DNA of 64,000 nucleotides from CBDDKZ01 sp965230415 (lineage in GTDB: Bacteria; Bacteroidota; Bacteroidia; Cytophagales; JAAEPT01), in assembly GCA_965230415.1 (NCBI GenBank), contig CBDDKZ010000005.1, positions 5,084,001-5,148,000 on the forward strand. Reading direction: 5' to 3'. Below are positions 17,526 through 28,600 of this stretch, piece after piece. Position 1 is the stretch's first letter, and every line of letters begins with the position of its first letter. The notes below the pieces were generated by a model that searched no databases, was not told the origin of the DNA, and saw only the letters and a program-made list of their open reading frames with translations. Both the position numbers and the translations under genes were made by a program.

Positions 17526-17556
17526 TTTGTGCATAATTATTTTATATCTAACTTTG
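17526..17556 (+). promoter_or_regulatory. Promoter of the surface-glycan operon
   Basis: TTTG (17526-17529), a 19-base spacer, then TAACTTTG (17549-17556), a full match to the Bacteroidota consensus. It would give a leader of about 100 bases before the sugar transferase ATG at 17663. A short inverted repeat TTCGG/CCGAA lies in that leader. Confidence 0.65.
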
Positions 17557-17662
17557 TAACTTCGGATTCACCACCGAAATCAAGTCATTGTCAGTACACA
17601 TAATACGTTATCTGGATAAAGAAAACTAATTATGCCTTTAATCACCAAAATACGTTATACCC

Positions 17663-18895
17663 ATGCAAACGAATCAGCTAATAGAGCCAAAATCGAAAAG
17701 TGACGAATTAGCATTAAGCTTTTTTAACCGTCAAAGTGAAATAGCCTACATAGATGTAGAGCTAGAAAGAGACGACAACACTGCCTTATTGGGCAAAATC
17801 AACAAATCATTTAAAACACGTGTTATTGACGATATTAGTCAATTACGTAGCCAAATTGATCGTGGTGAACAAATAAACGCAATTGTTGTTCATGGTCACG
17901 TAGGAATTCCTGAGACAGAAAAATTCTTATCTCTAATAAAAAGTGATAGTAAATTAAACTTACTACCTGTTATATTCATAACCGAACAGATAACAGACTC
18001 CTTGAGACGCATGTTGATAGAAAAAGGAGTGGTTGAAGTATTTAATGAGGATTTCTCTGACGAAGAATTTCAATTGCGTACTATTAACTTAATGAAGAAT
18101 GCTCCTAATAGAGTAAATATCTCAGAATTAAATATCTCTTCATACAAAACACCACTAAGTAAACGAATATTCGATATTTGTTTCTCCCTTGGAGCAATTA
18201 TTGCCTTAACACCTTTGTTCCTAGTGGTTATGATTCTTATTAAACTCGAATCCAGAGGACCTATTTTCTATATATCCAAAAGAGCGGGTAGCGGTTTTAA
18301 GGTTTTCGGTTTTATTAAGTTCAGATCCATGACAGTAGGTGCAGATAAGCAACTCAAAAACATGGCTCACTTAAATGCTTATTCCGACAACGAAAGTGAC
18401 GAAAAGAAAAAGGACTTTGAAGACAAGTTAAAAGAAAGAGCGGCTAACGATAATAGTGCTAAACTATATTCAGACGAAGGCGTACTTAGTGAGCTGCAAT
18501 ATAAAAATGACAAAGAAGCCAGTAAAAAGAATACTTTTATAAAAATAAAAAATGATTCGAGAGTTACTCGTATCGGTGAATTTATTCGTAAAACAAGTAT
18601 CGATGAACTCCCTCAATTGTTTAACGTACTTAAAGGTGATATGTCTATCGTTGGAAACAGACCTCTTCCATTATATGAAGCTGAAAAAATCACGACAGAC
18701 GAATTTCTGAAACGCTTCTTAGCTCCCGCCGGAATTACAGGGTGGTGGCAAACCTCTAAAAAAGGTAAAGATAACATGACCGTAGAAGAACGTTTGAAAC
18801 TTGATATAGCTTATGCTCGAAAATATTCATTTTGGAGAGATATCAAGATAATTAGAAGAACACTTCCTGCTATGATGCAAAAAGACAAGGTCTAA
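17663..18895 (+). CDS. Pseudo-receiver fused to a WcaJ-type phosphoglycosyl transferase
   Basis: 410 residues. Residues ~25-150 align by eye with a receiver domain, but the phosphoacceptor position reads VVHGHVG (Asp lost) and the conserved Lys is replaced by Asn/Glu (FNEDF). It therefore looks like a pseudo-receiver. Residues ~165-405 are a monotopic phosphoglycosyl transferase: re-entrant membrane helix (~168-195), KFRSM near 219, the catalytic Asp-Glu dyad at about D314-E315 (SIDELPQLFNVLKGDM) and VGNRPLP. It transfers a sugar phosphate to undecaprenyl phosphate and so starts the repeat unit of an exported glycan. A charged stretch of ~50 residues (about 240-290) sits between HLNAY and FIKIKND, where relatives have only a short linker. 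The next gene starts 4 bases after its stop. Confidence 0.88.
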   Translation: MQTNQLIEPKSKSDELALSFFNRQSEIAYIDVELERDDNTALLGKINKSFKTRVIDDISQLRSQIDRGEQINAIVVHGHVGIPETEKFLSLIKSDSKLNLLPVIFITEQITDSLRRMLIEKGVVEVFNEDFSDEEFQLRTINLMKNAPNRVNISELNISSYKTPLSKRIFDICFSLGAIIALTPLFLVVMILIKLESRGPIFYISKRAGSGFKVFGFIKFRSMTVGADKQLKNMAHLNAYSDNESDEKKKDFEDKLKERAANDNSAKLYSDEGVLSELQYKNDKEASKKNTFIKIKNDSRVTRIGEFIRKTSIDELPQLFNVLKGDMSIVGNRPLPLYEAEKITTDEFLKRFLAPAGITGWWQTSKKGKDNMTVEERLKLDIAYARKYSFWRDIKIIRRTLPAMMQKDKV

Positions 18896-18899
18896 AAAA

Positions 18900-20099
18900 A
18901 TGATTATTGTAATAGAAATTTTAGTTATAGCATACTTTCTTCCACTAGTATGCTATAATTTTATATTCGGGTTTGCAAGTATATTTCCAACCAGAAATAA
19001 AACTAAAAAACAGACTGATCATCTCAACAAAATTGTAGTCCTTATCCCCGGTTATAAGGAGGACGAAATCATTGTTGACACCGCTAAACATGCCCTCAAG
19101 CAAACTTACGACAAGAACAGCTATGATGTAGTAATCATTGCCGATTCTTTTCAGGAAGACACGCTCGCGGAACTTAACAAGCTAGATGTACGTGTGCAAA
19201 TTGTCAGCTTCGATAAAAGCACTAAGGTAAAAGCCTTAAACAAGACCATGTCAGAGATAGAAGATGATTTCTATGATATTGCCGTGGTATTGGATGCAGA
19301 CAATGTAATGCATGAGGATTTTCTGGAAAAAATGAACAATGCCTACAATAATGGCTATAAGTACCTTCAGGGACGTAGAGTTGCTAAAAATAGTGACACA
19401 CAATATTCATTCCTGGATGGCATTAGTGAAGGTATAAACAATAACGTTTTCAGAAAAGGGCACAATAACCTGGGCTTCTCAAGCGCCTTTATCGGCTCGG
19501 GAATGGCACTGCCTTACGCAACCTTCAAACAATTTATGGGTGAAGTAGACGAGAATTCTATTGGAGAGGACAGAATCTTACAAGCGCTATTCATTGAAAG
19601 AAAACTCAAAATAAAGTTTATTGAAGATGCATTGGTTTACGATGAAAAAACCGGTGCCGCAGACAATTTTGGCAATCAGCGTAAAAGATGGTTATCCAGT
19701 CAATATGTTTTTCTGAAAGAAAACTTTGGACGTGGAATGTTAGCTCTGTTAAAAGGTCATATCGATTTATTCAATGTGATAATATTACATAACTTATTCT
19801 TGCCTCGAGTGGTCAATTTAGGACTATTATTCTTTTATGGACTGGCCGCATTTCTATTAAAATCATTCACAACAATCAATTGGTTAATACCCCTTGGAAT
19901 GGCAGCAGTTTATTACTTCAGTACGGTTATTGTCATCCCAAAAAAGTTCTGGGACAAAAGACTTTTCAAGGCAATGCTAAGACTACCCCAGGCCTTTTTT
20001 ATAATGGGACTCAACCTTTTTAAGCTAAAAGGAGCAAACAAAAACTTCATACACACAAAACATTCTAAAGTTAATATCGACCAGGAAATAAAGAATTAA
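18900..20099 (+). CDS. Membrane glycosyltransferase family 2 (processive-type)
   Basis: 399 residues. An N-terminal membrane helix (residues 1-28) precedes a GT-A domain with IPGYKE, the DAD metal motif near residue 139 (VVLDADN), GEDRILQ near 222 and the QRKRW (Q-x-x-RW) motif near 262. At least two C-terminal membrane segments follow (~300-345). The D, DxD, ED and QxxRW set is typical of membrane-embedded processive glycosyltransferases such as cellulose or hyaluronan synthases, though shorter. It probably extends or polymerises the glycan. It is part of the 17663-22174 operon; the next gene starts 1 base after the stop. Confidence 0.87.
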   Translation: MIIVIEILVIAYFLPLVCYNFIFGFASIFPTRNKTKKQTDHLNKIVVLIPGYKEDEIIVDTAKHALKQTYDKNSYDVVIIADSFQEDTLAELNKLDVRVQIVSFDKSTKVKALNKTMSEIEDDFYDIAVVLDADNVMHEDFLEKMNNAYNNGYKYLQGRRVAKNSDTQYSFLDGISEGINNNVFRKGHNNLGFSSAFIGSGMALPYATFKQFMGEVDENSIGEDRILQALFIERKLKIKFIEDALVYDEKTGAADNFGNQRKRWLSSQYVFLKENFGRGMLALLKGHIDLFNVIILHNLFLPRVVNLGLLFFYGLAAFLLKSFTTINWLIPLGMAAVYYFSTVIVIPKKFWDKRLFKAMLRLPQAFFIMGLNLFKLKGANKNFIHTKHSKVNIDQEIKN

Positions 20100-20100
20100 T

Positions 20101-21009
20101 ATGCCTTTGGAAGCGCCCTTAGTTTCGATAGTAACAGTAAATTTCAATCAGCCTGATGTTACTATCGATCTGATTAACAGTATTAAAACAGGCACCTATC
20201 CTAATTACGAAATAATTGTTGTTGACAATGGGTCTAAAACTAATCCGGAGGGACAAATTTTAGCAAGTCATCCAGACGTCACATTTATCAGAAGCGAAGA
20301 AAACCTGGGGTTTTCAGGAGGCAATAACCTTGGTCTGAATGTGGCAAAAGGCTCTTATTTCTTTCTTGTAAATAACGACACCGAGTTTACAGACTTCCTC
20401 ATCGAACCATTGATTGAACGTTTGGAATCAGATGAGAAGATCGGGATGGTCTGCCCAAAAATTCGTTTCTTCGATGAACCCGAGACCATTCAGTTTGCAG
20501 GTTACACGAAAATCAACCCTTTCACAGCCCGCAATAGTGGAATTGGGTGCTACGAAAAAGATCTGGGGCAACACAACCAAGCCTCTATTACACCTTATGC
20601 ACACGGGGCTGCCATGATGGTTAAGCGCCATGTTGTTGAAAAAGCCGGTGTAATGCCTGAAATGTTTTTCCTATACTATGAAGAACTTGACTGGTGCGAA
20701 ATGATTAAAAATGCCGGTTATGAAATATGGTATGAACCCAAAGGACTTATCTACCACAAAGAATCAATGAGCGTTGGCAGAATGAGCGCTCTAAAAATAT
20801 ACTTTTTAACGCGAAACAGAATACTATTTGTAAAAAGGAATATGGCTTTACACCATAAAATAGGATTTCTGTTCTTTCTGTTATTATTCACAATACCCAA
20901 GAATACCTTCGTTTTTATTTTAAAACGACAGTGGAAATTATTAAAAGCATTTTGGTCTGGAGTTTTGTGGAATTTAAGTAAAAAGAAAAAGCTCAACCTT
21001 AATTGGTAA
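20101..21009 (+). CDS. Glycosyltransferase family 2, rhamnosyltransferase-like
   Basis: 302 residues with the WbbL/rhamnosyltransferase pattern: VSIVTVNFNQ at the N-terminus, VDNGS, GFSGGNNLGL, LVNNDTEF (DxD region), AHGAAMMVKR, and FFLYYEELDWCEMIKNAGYEI as the acidic catalytic region. A hydrophobic patch near residues 255-280 may anchor it to the membrane. It adds a sugar to a lipid-linked acceptor, with donor unknown. It is contiguous with the preceding GT2 and followed after 28 bases by a GT4. Confidence 0.88.
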   Translation: MPLEAPLVSIVTVNFNQPDVTIDLINSIKTGTYPNYEIIVVDNGSKTNPEGQILASHPDVTFIRSEENLGFSGGNNLGLNVAKGSYFFLVNNDTEFTDFLIEPLIERLESDEKIGMVCPKIRFFDEPETIQFAGYTKINPFTARNSGIGCYEKDLGQHNQASITPYAHGAAMMVKRHVVEKAGVMPEMFFLYYEELDWCEMIKNAGYEIWYEPKGLIYHKESMSVGRMSALKIYFLTRNRILFVKRNMALHHKIGFLFFLLLFTIPKNTFVFILKRQWKLLKAFWSGVLWNLSKKKKLNLNW

Positions 21010-21037
21010 TGTCGATCTTTTTAATACATTCAATACG

Positions 21038-22174
21038 ATGAAGAACAAGATTAAAATACTAGAAACGATAAGACAAGGCAAAGTTGGCGGTGGAGAGCGC
21101 CACCTCTTGGATATTGTGGAAAATATAGATAGGGATGAGTTTGAACCCATCGTTCTCGCTTTTACTGATGGAGAAATGATTGATCGATGTAAAGAAATAG
21201 GTGTTCAAGCCCATGTTATTCAAACTGAAAAAGGTTTTGACAGATCGGTATGGCCTCTTGTTAGTGATTTTGCTCAAGAATGCGAAATAGACATTTTACA
21301 TGCACATGGAACCCGGGCTTACTCTAATTCATACAAAACAGCCAAGAAACTTGACATCCCATTAATATATACTGTTCATTATTGGTCATTCCATGATGAT
21401 CAAAAATTCCCTCAAAAGGACATCAGGAAGTTTTGTGAACGTCAATTTGTGAAGCACGCTACAGGTACTATTTTTGTATGCGAAGACAACCAGAACTACG
21501 GTTTAAAACATTTTGATGTTGGCCGTCATCATTTAGTCAAAAATACTGTTGATATCCCCAGATTCACCAGAGAAAATGTAACTATTAATAGGCGGGAAGA
21601 GCTCAACATTCCGCAAGACCGGAATCTGGTAGGCTTCATATCGAGAATGACCGAACAAAAAGACCCGTTCACCATGCTTAAGGCCTTTTCAATAGTAAAA
21701 GATAAGCTACCCAACGTAGACCTTTTACTTGTTGGTGACGGCAATCTGAAAGCGCAAGTCGATAAAATGATTCTGGAGTTAAAGCTAAGTGATCGTATTC
21801 ATGTGTTACCGGCCAGAACCGATATTCCTGAGTTATTGAATATACTGGATGTTTTCTGTCTTCCTTCGTTATGGGATGCGCTTTCTATCAGTATACTTGA
21901 AGCCATGTCCATGAAACTACCGGTTATCGCAACTGCAGTTGGCGACACACCTGAATTAGTTATTGAAAACGAAACCGGTTTTCTAATTCCTGTTAAGGCA
22001 CCTGAAAAATTGGCAGACGCTATTCTGAAATTTTACGAAAGAAAAGACTTCTACAAGGAACGATATGGAGCGAAGGCAAGAAAAATGGTCGAGGAATTTT
22101 ATTCCGTGGAGCGGAAAACAACAGAAATGGAAACTATTTATCGTGAATATAAAGGCTTGAGCTTTAATTCTTAA
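21038..22174 (+). CDS. Glycosyltransferase family 4 (GT-B fold)
   Basis: 378 residues. The N-terminal Rossmann half contains GGGERHLLDI and DILHAHGTRAY. The C-terminal half has VGFISRMTEQKDP, VDLLLVGDG, and the donor-binding E-x7-E region (SISILEAMSMKLPVIAT). These are standard GT4 retaining glycosyltransferase signatures. No membrane helix or signal peptide, so cytoplasmic. Last gene of the tight operon that begins with the phosphoglycosyl transferase. Confidence 0.9.
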   Translation: MKNKIKILETIRQGKVGGGERHLLDIVENIDRDEFEPIVLAFTDGEMIDRCKEIGVQAHVIQTEKGFDRSVWPLVSDFAQECEIDILHAHGTRAYSNSYKTAKKLDIPLIYTVHYWSFHDDQKFPQKDIRKFCERQFVKHATGTIFVCEDNQNYGLKHFDVGRHHLVKNTVDIPRFTRENVTINRREELNIPQDRNLVGFISRMTEQKDPFTMLKAFSIVKDKLPNVDLLLVGDGNLKAQVDKMILELKLSDRIHVLPARTDIPELLNILDVFCLPSLWDALSISILEAMSMKLPVIATAVGDTPELVIENETGFLIPVKAPEKLADAILKFYERKDFYKERYGAKARKMVEEFYSVERKTTEMETIYREYKGLSFNS

Positions 22175-22604
22175 TTAAAATAGATTGTGTCCGAATTACT
22201 TAAAATCGACCTTCTAAATAAAATGCAATTTGTGTTTTGATTACGCGTTAAATAATTTGGCTCGATATCAAATCACCACTTCCAAATAATTTTTTTTGCT
22301 ATATACAAAATGTTAGTTTTTACACGAAGCACACATGCTGATGTAATAAAAAAAAGAAAAAATTACTTTTTTATTCTTAACTCCTCTTAAAGCTAAAATG
22401 AAATTCAGAGCAGTATATGACACCAAACGTTAAAAGACAATCTTAATAAAATACTAAATTATTGAATAACATACAATTGTAAATTTCGTTTTCATATACT
22501 CTTTTCGACGAAATCGCAAACTTTTATACAACATTTCTTTCGTGAATTCATAATATAACGTACATTTGCGTGTAACAAATCACCAAATCAGGACTAATAT
22601 TGCT
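22175..22604 (+). other. Intergenic leader of the giant secreted protein
   Basis: 430 AT-rich bases with no credible open frame. Near the right end TACATTTG (22561-22568) matches the -7 promoter element exactly, with an imperfect TTTC 19 bases upstream (22538-22541). The TTG of a nominal upstream start codon lies inside this element. I see no terminator hairpin after the GT4 gene. Confidence 0.45.
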
Positions 22605-25600
22605 ATGGTCATGAAATTAAATCTAAAATATACCTTTTCAATTATTGTATTGTTAGTAGCAGCTATTTTCAATACTTTGGATGCCCAACATCCCGTAATG
22701 CAAGCCGATGACCCGGTCATCACGTATAATCCATTTAACCCTCCTGCAGATCCGGGATGGGGAACGGTACACGACTGGGTTCGAACAAGAAGAATAGGAT
22801 CCAATAATTTTGATACGGAACCTTACAAAGCCTACATTTATGGCGACCTTCCTTTTCGACTGAAGTACCCGGAAAATTTTGATGAAAATGATACGAACAC
22901 AACCTATCCGTTGATTATCATGTTTCATGGTTTGGGTGAACCCGGAACCAAATATGATAACGAATTACAATTGTGGAATGGAGGAAAAGAACACCTGGAA
23001 GCAGTTCAAAATGGCGTTTTCAATGGTTTTGTAATGTTTCCTCAAAACCACACAGGACACTTTGGGCCTAATGATTTTACAGCCATTCACAACATGATCA
23101 ACAATGACTTTCCTTTGTTGCATGTTGATCTTTCCCGCATATCTCTACACGGTTTATCGGCCGGTGCAAAAGGTGTCTGGGAGTATGTAGCTCAATACCC
23201 GGAAGATATCGCATCATTTCTACCTATGTCTAATGTAGCAGTAAGCTACCACAATGAAATAGACACTTATAAAACGATACCTACCTGGGTATTCCAAGGC
23301 GAGAAGGATAAAAACCCGCCACCAGAGGAGGCTTATCGCTTATTAGACTTATTTACGGACAGTAAAGCAAATATAAAATTAACTTATTATAAAGGAGTAG
23401 GTCATGGCACCTGGTGGGACGCTTATGAAGAAGAAGACTTTTTCCCTTTTATGACACGCGCACACAAAGCAAACCCGGTTATTAACAACGGTGCTCAGTT
23501 ACAAACTTTTGAAGATGGCAAACGAATTAATACCGAGTTTGTAGCAGAATCTAAAATTTGTGCCGGTGATGATGCCTTCATTCCACTAAGCTTGTCACCT
23601 GGATTTGAAGCTTATCAATGGAGAAAAGACAGTATACTGATAGACAGTGCAACGAGTAATACTTACAATGTTACCGAACAAGGTACATACGACGCCCGTG
23701 TGATGAGAAACGGCGTATGGAGCGATTGGTCGCCTGAACCAATTGTAGTAGGAATAAAATCACTTACAGCAACTCCAAATATCAGCCCGGAGGAACCTTC
23801 AAGTGTTGTACTCCCTTCTTTGGATGGATCTACAAGTGTACTGCTGGGACTTCCTCAAGGTTATGCGAGTTATGAGTGGATCGATGAAAGTACAGAAGAA
23901 GTTATAAGCAACGAGCGTACGCTTCTTGTTACGGAACCAATGGCCCTCAGAGCAAGAACTGAAGAACTATTTAGTTGCGGAGCGGAGCTAACGGAACTAT
24001 TCCATGTTGTAGACGCAAACGGAAGCCCTAAACCTAGCCCGGCAGTCAATCTTACCGGAGGAGCAATTTCCAACAATAGCATTATCCTTAACTGGGAGCA
24101 GTCCCTGAATCCTGTTTCCAATGAAACCGGATTCGAAATTTTCAGAGGTGAAACAGTGATAGGACCGTATACATTTGTTGGTCTTACCGAAGCCGATGCT
24201 ACCAGCTTCGTTGATAACGGCCTGATTTCAGATGTAACTTACTTTTACAAAGTACGTGCTGTTAATCTTACCGGAGCTTCCTCGAATAGTAATCAGGTAG
24301 CTGTAACAACCTCTTCAGATACTGAAAGCCCTGCAGCTCCAAGCGGATTAACCCTTAACCACCTTAGCGTAGACGCAATAGGCTTTAACTGGATGCCCGC
24401 TACAGATGACGTAGGAATTAGTGCCTATGACATTTATATGAATGGGAAAAAAATTCTGTCCACCTCCGAAACGACTATTATAGTTCATCACCTAAAAGAA
24501 GGTGAGACTGCTCGTTTTTATGTCATAGCAAGAGACTATGCGGGTAATGAATCCGCACCCAGTGAAATGCTCACCGAAACTCCGGCTGAAGGCGGATTAA
24601 ATTACCGTTATTTTACCGAATTTGGTTTGGATCAATTACCAGACTTCAGCACTTTGACTCCTGTAAGAACGGGCATTACCCCTTATGTTACTTTTTCAGG
24701 AATAGGTGTAAGGAGTAGTCACTTTCAGGTACTTTGGGATGGATATATAAGTATACCTAAAACAGGTGACTATACATTCTCCACTAAATCTGATGATGGA
24801 AGTAAAGTTTATCTTGATGCCTTTGATGAAGATCACCTGGTTGTGAATAATGATTTCACACACGGCAACCAGGATGAAATTGAAGGATCCATATTCTTAA
24901 CAGCCGGGTTTCATAGAATCTATGTCTCTTTCTTTGAAAAGACAGGATCACAAAGCATAGACCTTTATTGGAAAAATACACCTATCGGGATTGATGAGCG
25001 ACTTGAAATTTCAAGTGCATACTTTCTGCCAAGCCTTCCTCAAATAAACCCGGCCGACCTTCCTGCAAGCCCTTCTGCTATCAGCGCTACTGCAATCGGT
25101 CACGACAGCATTCAGGTAAACTGGACCGATGAAACAAGTGATGAAACAGGGTTTCAAATCTTCAGATCTACCAGCGAATCGGGACCTTTCCTACCCGTTG
25201 GATTAGTAGATGCTGATGTAACGAGTTTTACGGATACAGGATTAGAAGCAAGCACAACTTATTACTATGAAGTGATAACGGTTGGTGCATTTTGGAACTC
25301 GCCGCTTGGTGTTTCTCTTGCTAACGCAACAACAGGGGATCTACCGCTTGTTCCTGAAGCACCGATCAACTTAACCGTTTCTGAAGTGACCAAGACAAGC
25401 GCTTTAATAACAGGTAGCGATATCTCAGACATAGAAACCAGTTTCAATGTATACAGATCTTTACACGGCCTCAACGCATTTTCTTTGGTAAATACACTAC
25501 CTGAAAACAATGAACCTAATTTAAGCATATTGGTGGAGAACCTTATTCATGGAGTGACCTACGATTTCTACATTGGAGCCGCCAATGACGGTGGAGAAAA

Positions 25601-28600
25601 CCTTTCGGAAACCGTTGAAATAACGGCATTGAATGATGCTCCGATATTAGGTACAATTAACGATGTTCATGCTTCTATTGGTGTAAACGAAGATATACAA
25701 ATAAGTGCTACAGATCTGGAAGGTGATTTCATCATCTTATCAGTAGACAACTTACCTGCTATAGCTACATTCACAGATTATGGAGATGGAACAGGTCTTA
25801 TTAGCGTGGACGCTTCTTTGGTATCTGGCAATGCTGCATACCCGGGAATTGAAGTTACCGCAGAAGATGAGCTTGGTGCTTCAAGTAGTCAAACATTCGA
25901 CCTTACTATCAGTAATAATACCGCGCCGACTTTAAGTACCATAAACGATCAGGTACTTGTAGAAGAATCGGGTACTACCACCATTAATTTCACCTTCAGT
26001 GATGACGAATCTGATCCAGTAGTAGTGAACATTGACAATTTACCTTCATTCATGGTTTTAAACTATTCGAGTGACGGAAATGGCGAAATTGCAATTACTC
26101 CTATTATAGGTGATGCTGGTGTATACAATCTCGAACTCGTAGCAGCAGATGACAATGGAGCAGAGGCTGTAGAAGCATTTCAGGTTACTATAGAAGAAAC
26201 AGCCGTATCGAATACGGGCAACCCTCCTGCCGCACCTAGAGAAGTAAGCGTTTCCGAAGGCATGGAACAGTTGCTAATCGACTGGAAAAAATCATCAGGT
26301 TTTGAAGATGGTTTTTATGTACTGCGATCACTTGCCGAAAATGGCACTTATGAACCTATTGATACAACCGAAGCCAACGAAACTGAATACCTCGATGAGG
26401 GTCTAACTTCGGTTCCGCATTTCTATAAAATTATTGCTTTCAATGAAGACGGAGATTCTCCTGAATCGGCTATTGCCTCAGGCACACCATTACCGTTTAA
26501 TAATAACCCGGTAATAAGTATGGCCACCAACGCCAGCGCTTACTTCTATATTATTAATGCTATTCCAGTTTCAACTTCAGATGTTGAAGGGCATGCTGTA
26601 AGTCTTAGTAGCAACAACCTCCCATCATTTGTACACTTAATTGATAACGGTGACGGAACAGGTGTACTTCTGATTGCAGCAAAAGAAGACGATGGCCTGG
26701 GTTCTTTTGTAGCAACTATTATTGCGACAGATGAACTCGGAGCAAGTTCTCAAGAAAACATCAGCATTGAAATTATTAAAACACCTTCTAACAACGTGTT
26801 TATTAATTTCAACAACAATGGTGACAACGCGAGCCTGCCATGGAATAACACACAAGGAGGGCCGCAACCTGGCACAGTATTTAACGGCTTCTTAAATGAA
26901 AACAATGAAATAACACCTCTTTCAATAGAAATGCTAACAGGTTTCCAATGGGTAACTTCAGACGGACCGACAACAGGTGGTAATAGTGGCATGGTACCAG
27001 ATGCCGTTTTGCAAGAATCTTACTTTTGGGGTGAGAGCGCCGGTTCACCACTCACGGCGTCGTTGCGTATTGGAGACCTTGATCCTACATTGTCACATCA
27101 ATTAGACTTCATCAGTAGTCGTGAAAACCAATGGAACGACGGTGGTGTCATCACTTATACTATCAACGGACAAAGCAAGTCTGTTGATTCTCATGGCAAC
27201 ACAACAGATCTTGTTAGCTTTGAAAGTATAGCTTCCGATTTCAACGGTAATATTGACGTTACTTTAACGAAAGAAGAAGGTACACAGCTTGGTATGATCA
27301 ATGGCATTATAGTACGGTCATTCCTGAACAAAACACTACCTGTCTTTGAACCGATATTGAATGTTGATGTACCTGCACAAAGTAATCAGGTAGTTGAAAT
27401 CAGAGCTGTGGATCCTGCTGATTTGGCGCTTACGCTTACTGCCAGCAACCTGGAAAATGGCTTCATGAAGTTCAATGACTTAGGTAACGGAAGAGCTACA
27501 ATTGTCCTGACACCTGAAATTGATGATATCGGATTATACCAAAACATTACTATAACTGCTGTTAATGAAGTTGGTTATGAGAATGAAATGGTATTTACCA
27601 TCACGGTAGGCTCTCCGGCAGTACCCGAACCACCGGTAATCGATGAAGTGGAATCGCCAATAGTATTAACAGAAACCACTCAAAACATTCTTGTTACCGC
27701 CACAGATCCTGCAGACAAGATTATTGTATTAAATGTTACCGGATTACCGGATTTCGCAACTTTCACTGACAACGGAGACGGAACAGGTATTATTAATATT
27801 GCTCCGGGAGCAACTGATATCGGTATTTACGATGGTATTGAAATAGCAGCCACTAATGCTGACTTCTTACTTACATCAACAATTGACTGGTCTTTTGAAA
27901 CAACAGACATCGTAAAAACGGCTGTTCAGGTAAACTTCAATTCCGATTACAATGAGCCTAGTCCGTGGAATAACACAGGGCACTCGCCGTGGTACCTCGG
28001 TGAAGTATTTAGTAATTTCGTAGATACTGACGGAGAACCTAGTGACATCGCCCTAACCTTTACAACAAACATGGGTTCTGCGTGGCATAAAGGTGTTACC
28101 ACTGAAGAGAATGCAGGGTTTGTACCAGACAACGTACTTATCGAACACTTCTGGTTTGGACCCGCAGATTGGGGTGCGGTAGAAGAAGCAGGCTTAGACC
28201 TATTTAACCTTGATCCGGAACTTACTTACGACTTAAAATTCGTGGCTAGTACTAATTGGAACATTGCCGTTGATAACGGTCACACGATCTTCTCTGTGGG
28301 CAATAAGTCTGCTTCGGTATATGTACAAAACAATATCACTGATTTTGCCATTCTTGAAAAAATCAGACCAGATGTAGACGGTAAGATTCATATCACAATG
28401 AACAAAGGTGCTGATGCGGCAGCAGGTGTTATTAACGGAATTATTATCGAATCTTACTTCGATGATAATCCGGACACTACTGATACGGGGGTCTCACTTC
28501 CTGCACCTACTGATTTAAGTGCTGTTTCATTGTCTGAAACATCCATTGAAATCGAATGGTTAGACAACTCCGAAACGGAGACTGGTTTTGAAGTCTATCG

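Noticed and set aside
22566..22604. Upstream TTG start for the giant secreted protein
   Set aside because: The TTG is part of the TACATTTG promoter element, and the signal peptide begins at the ATG at 22605 or 22611.
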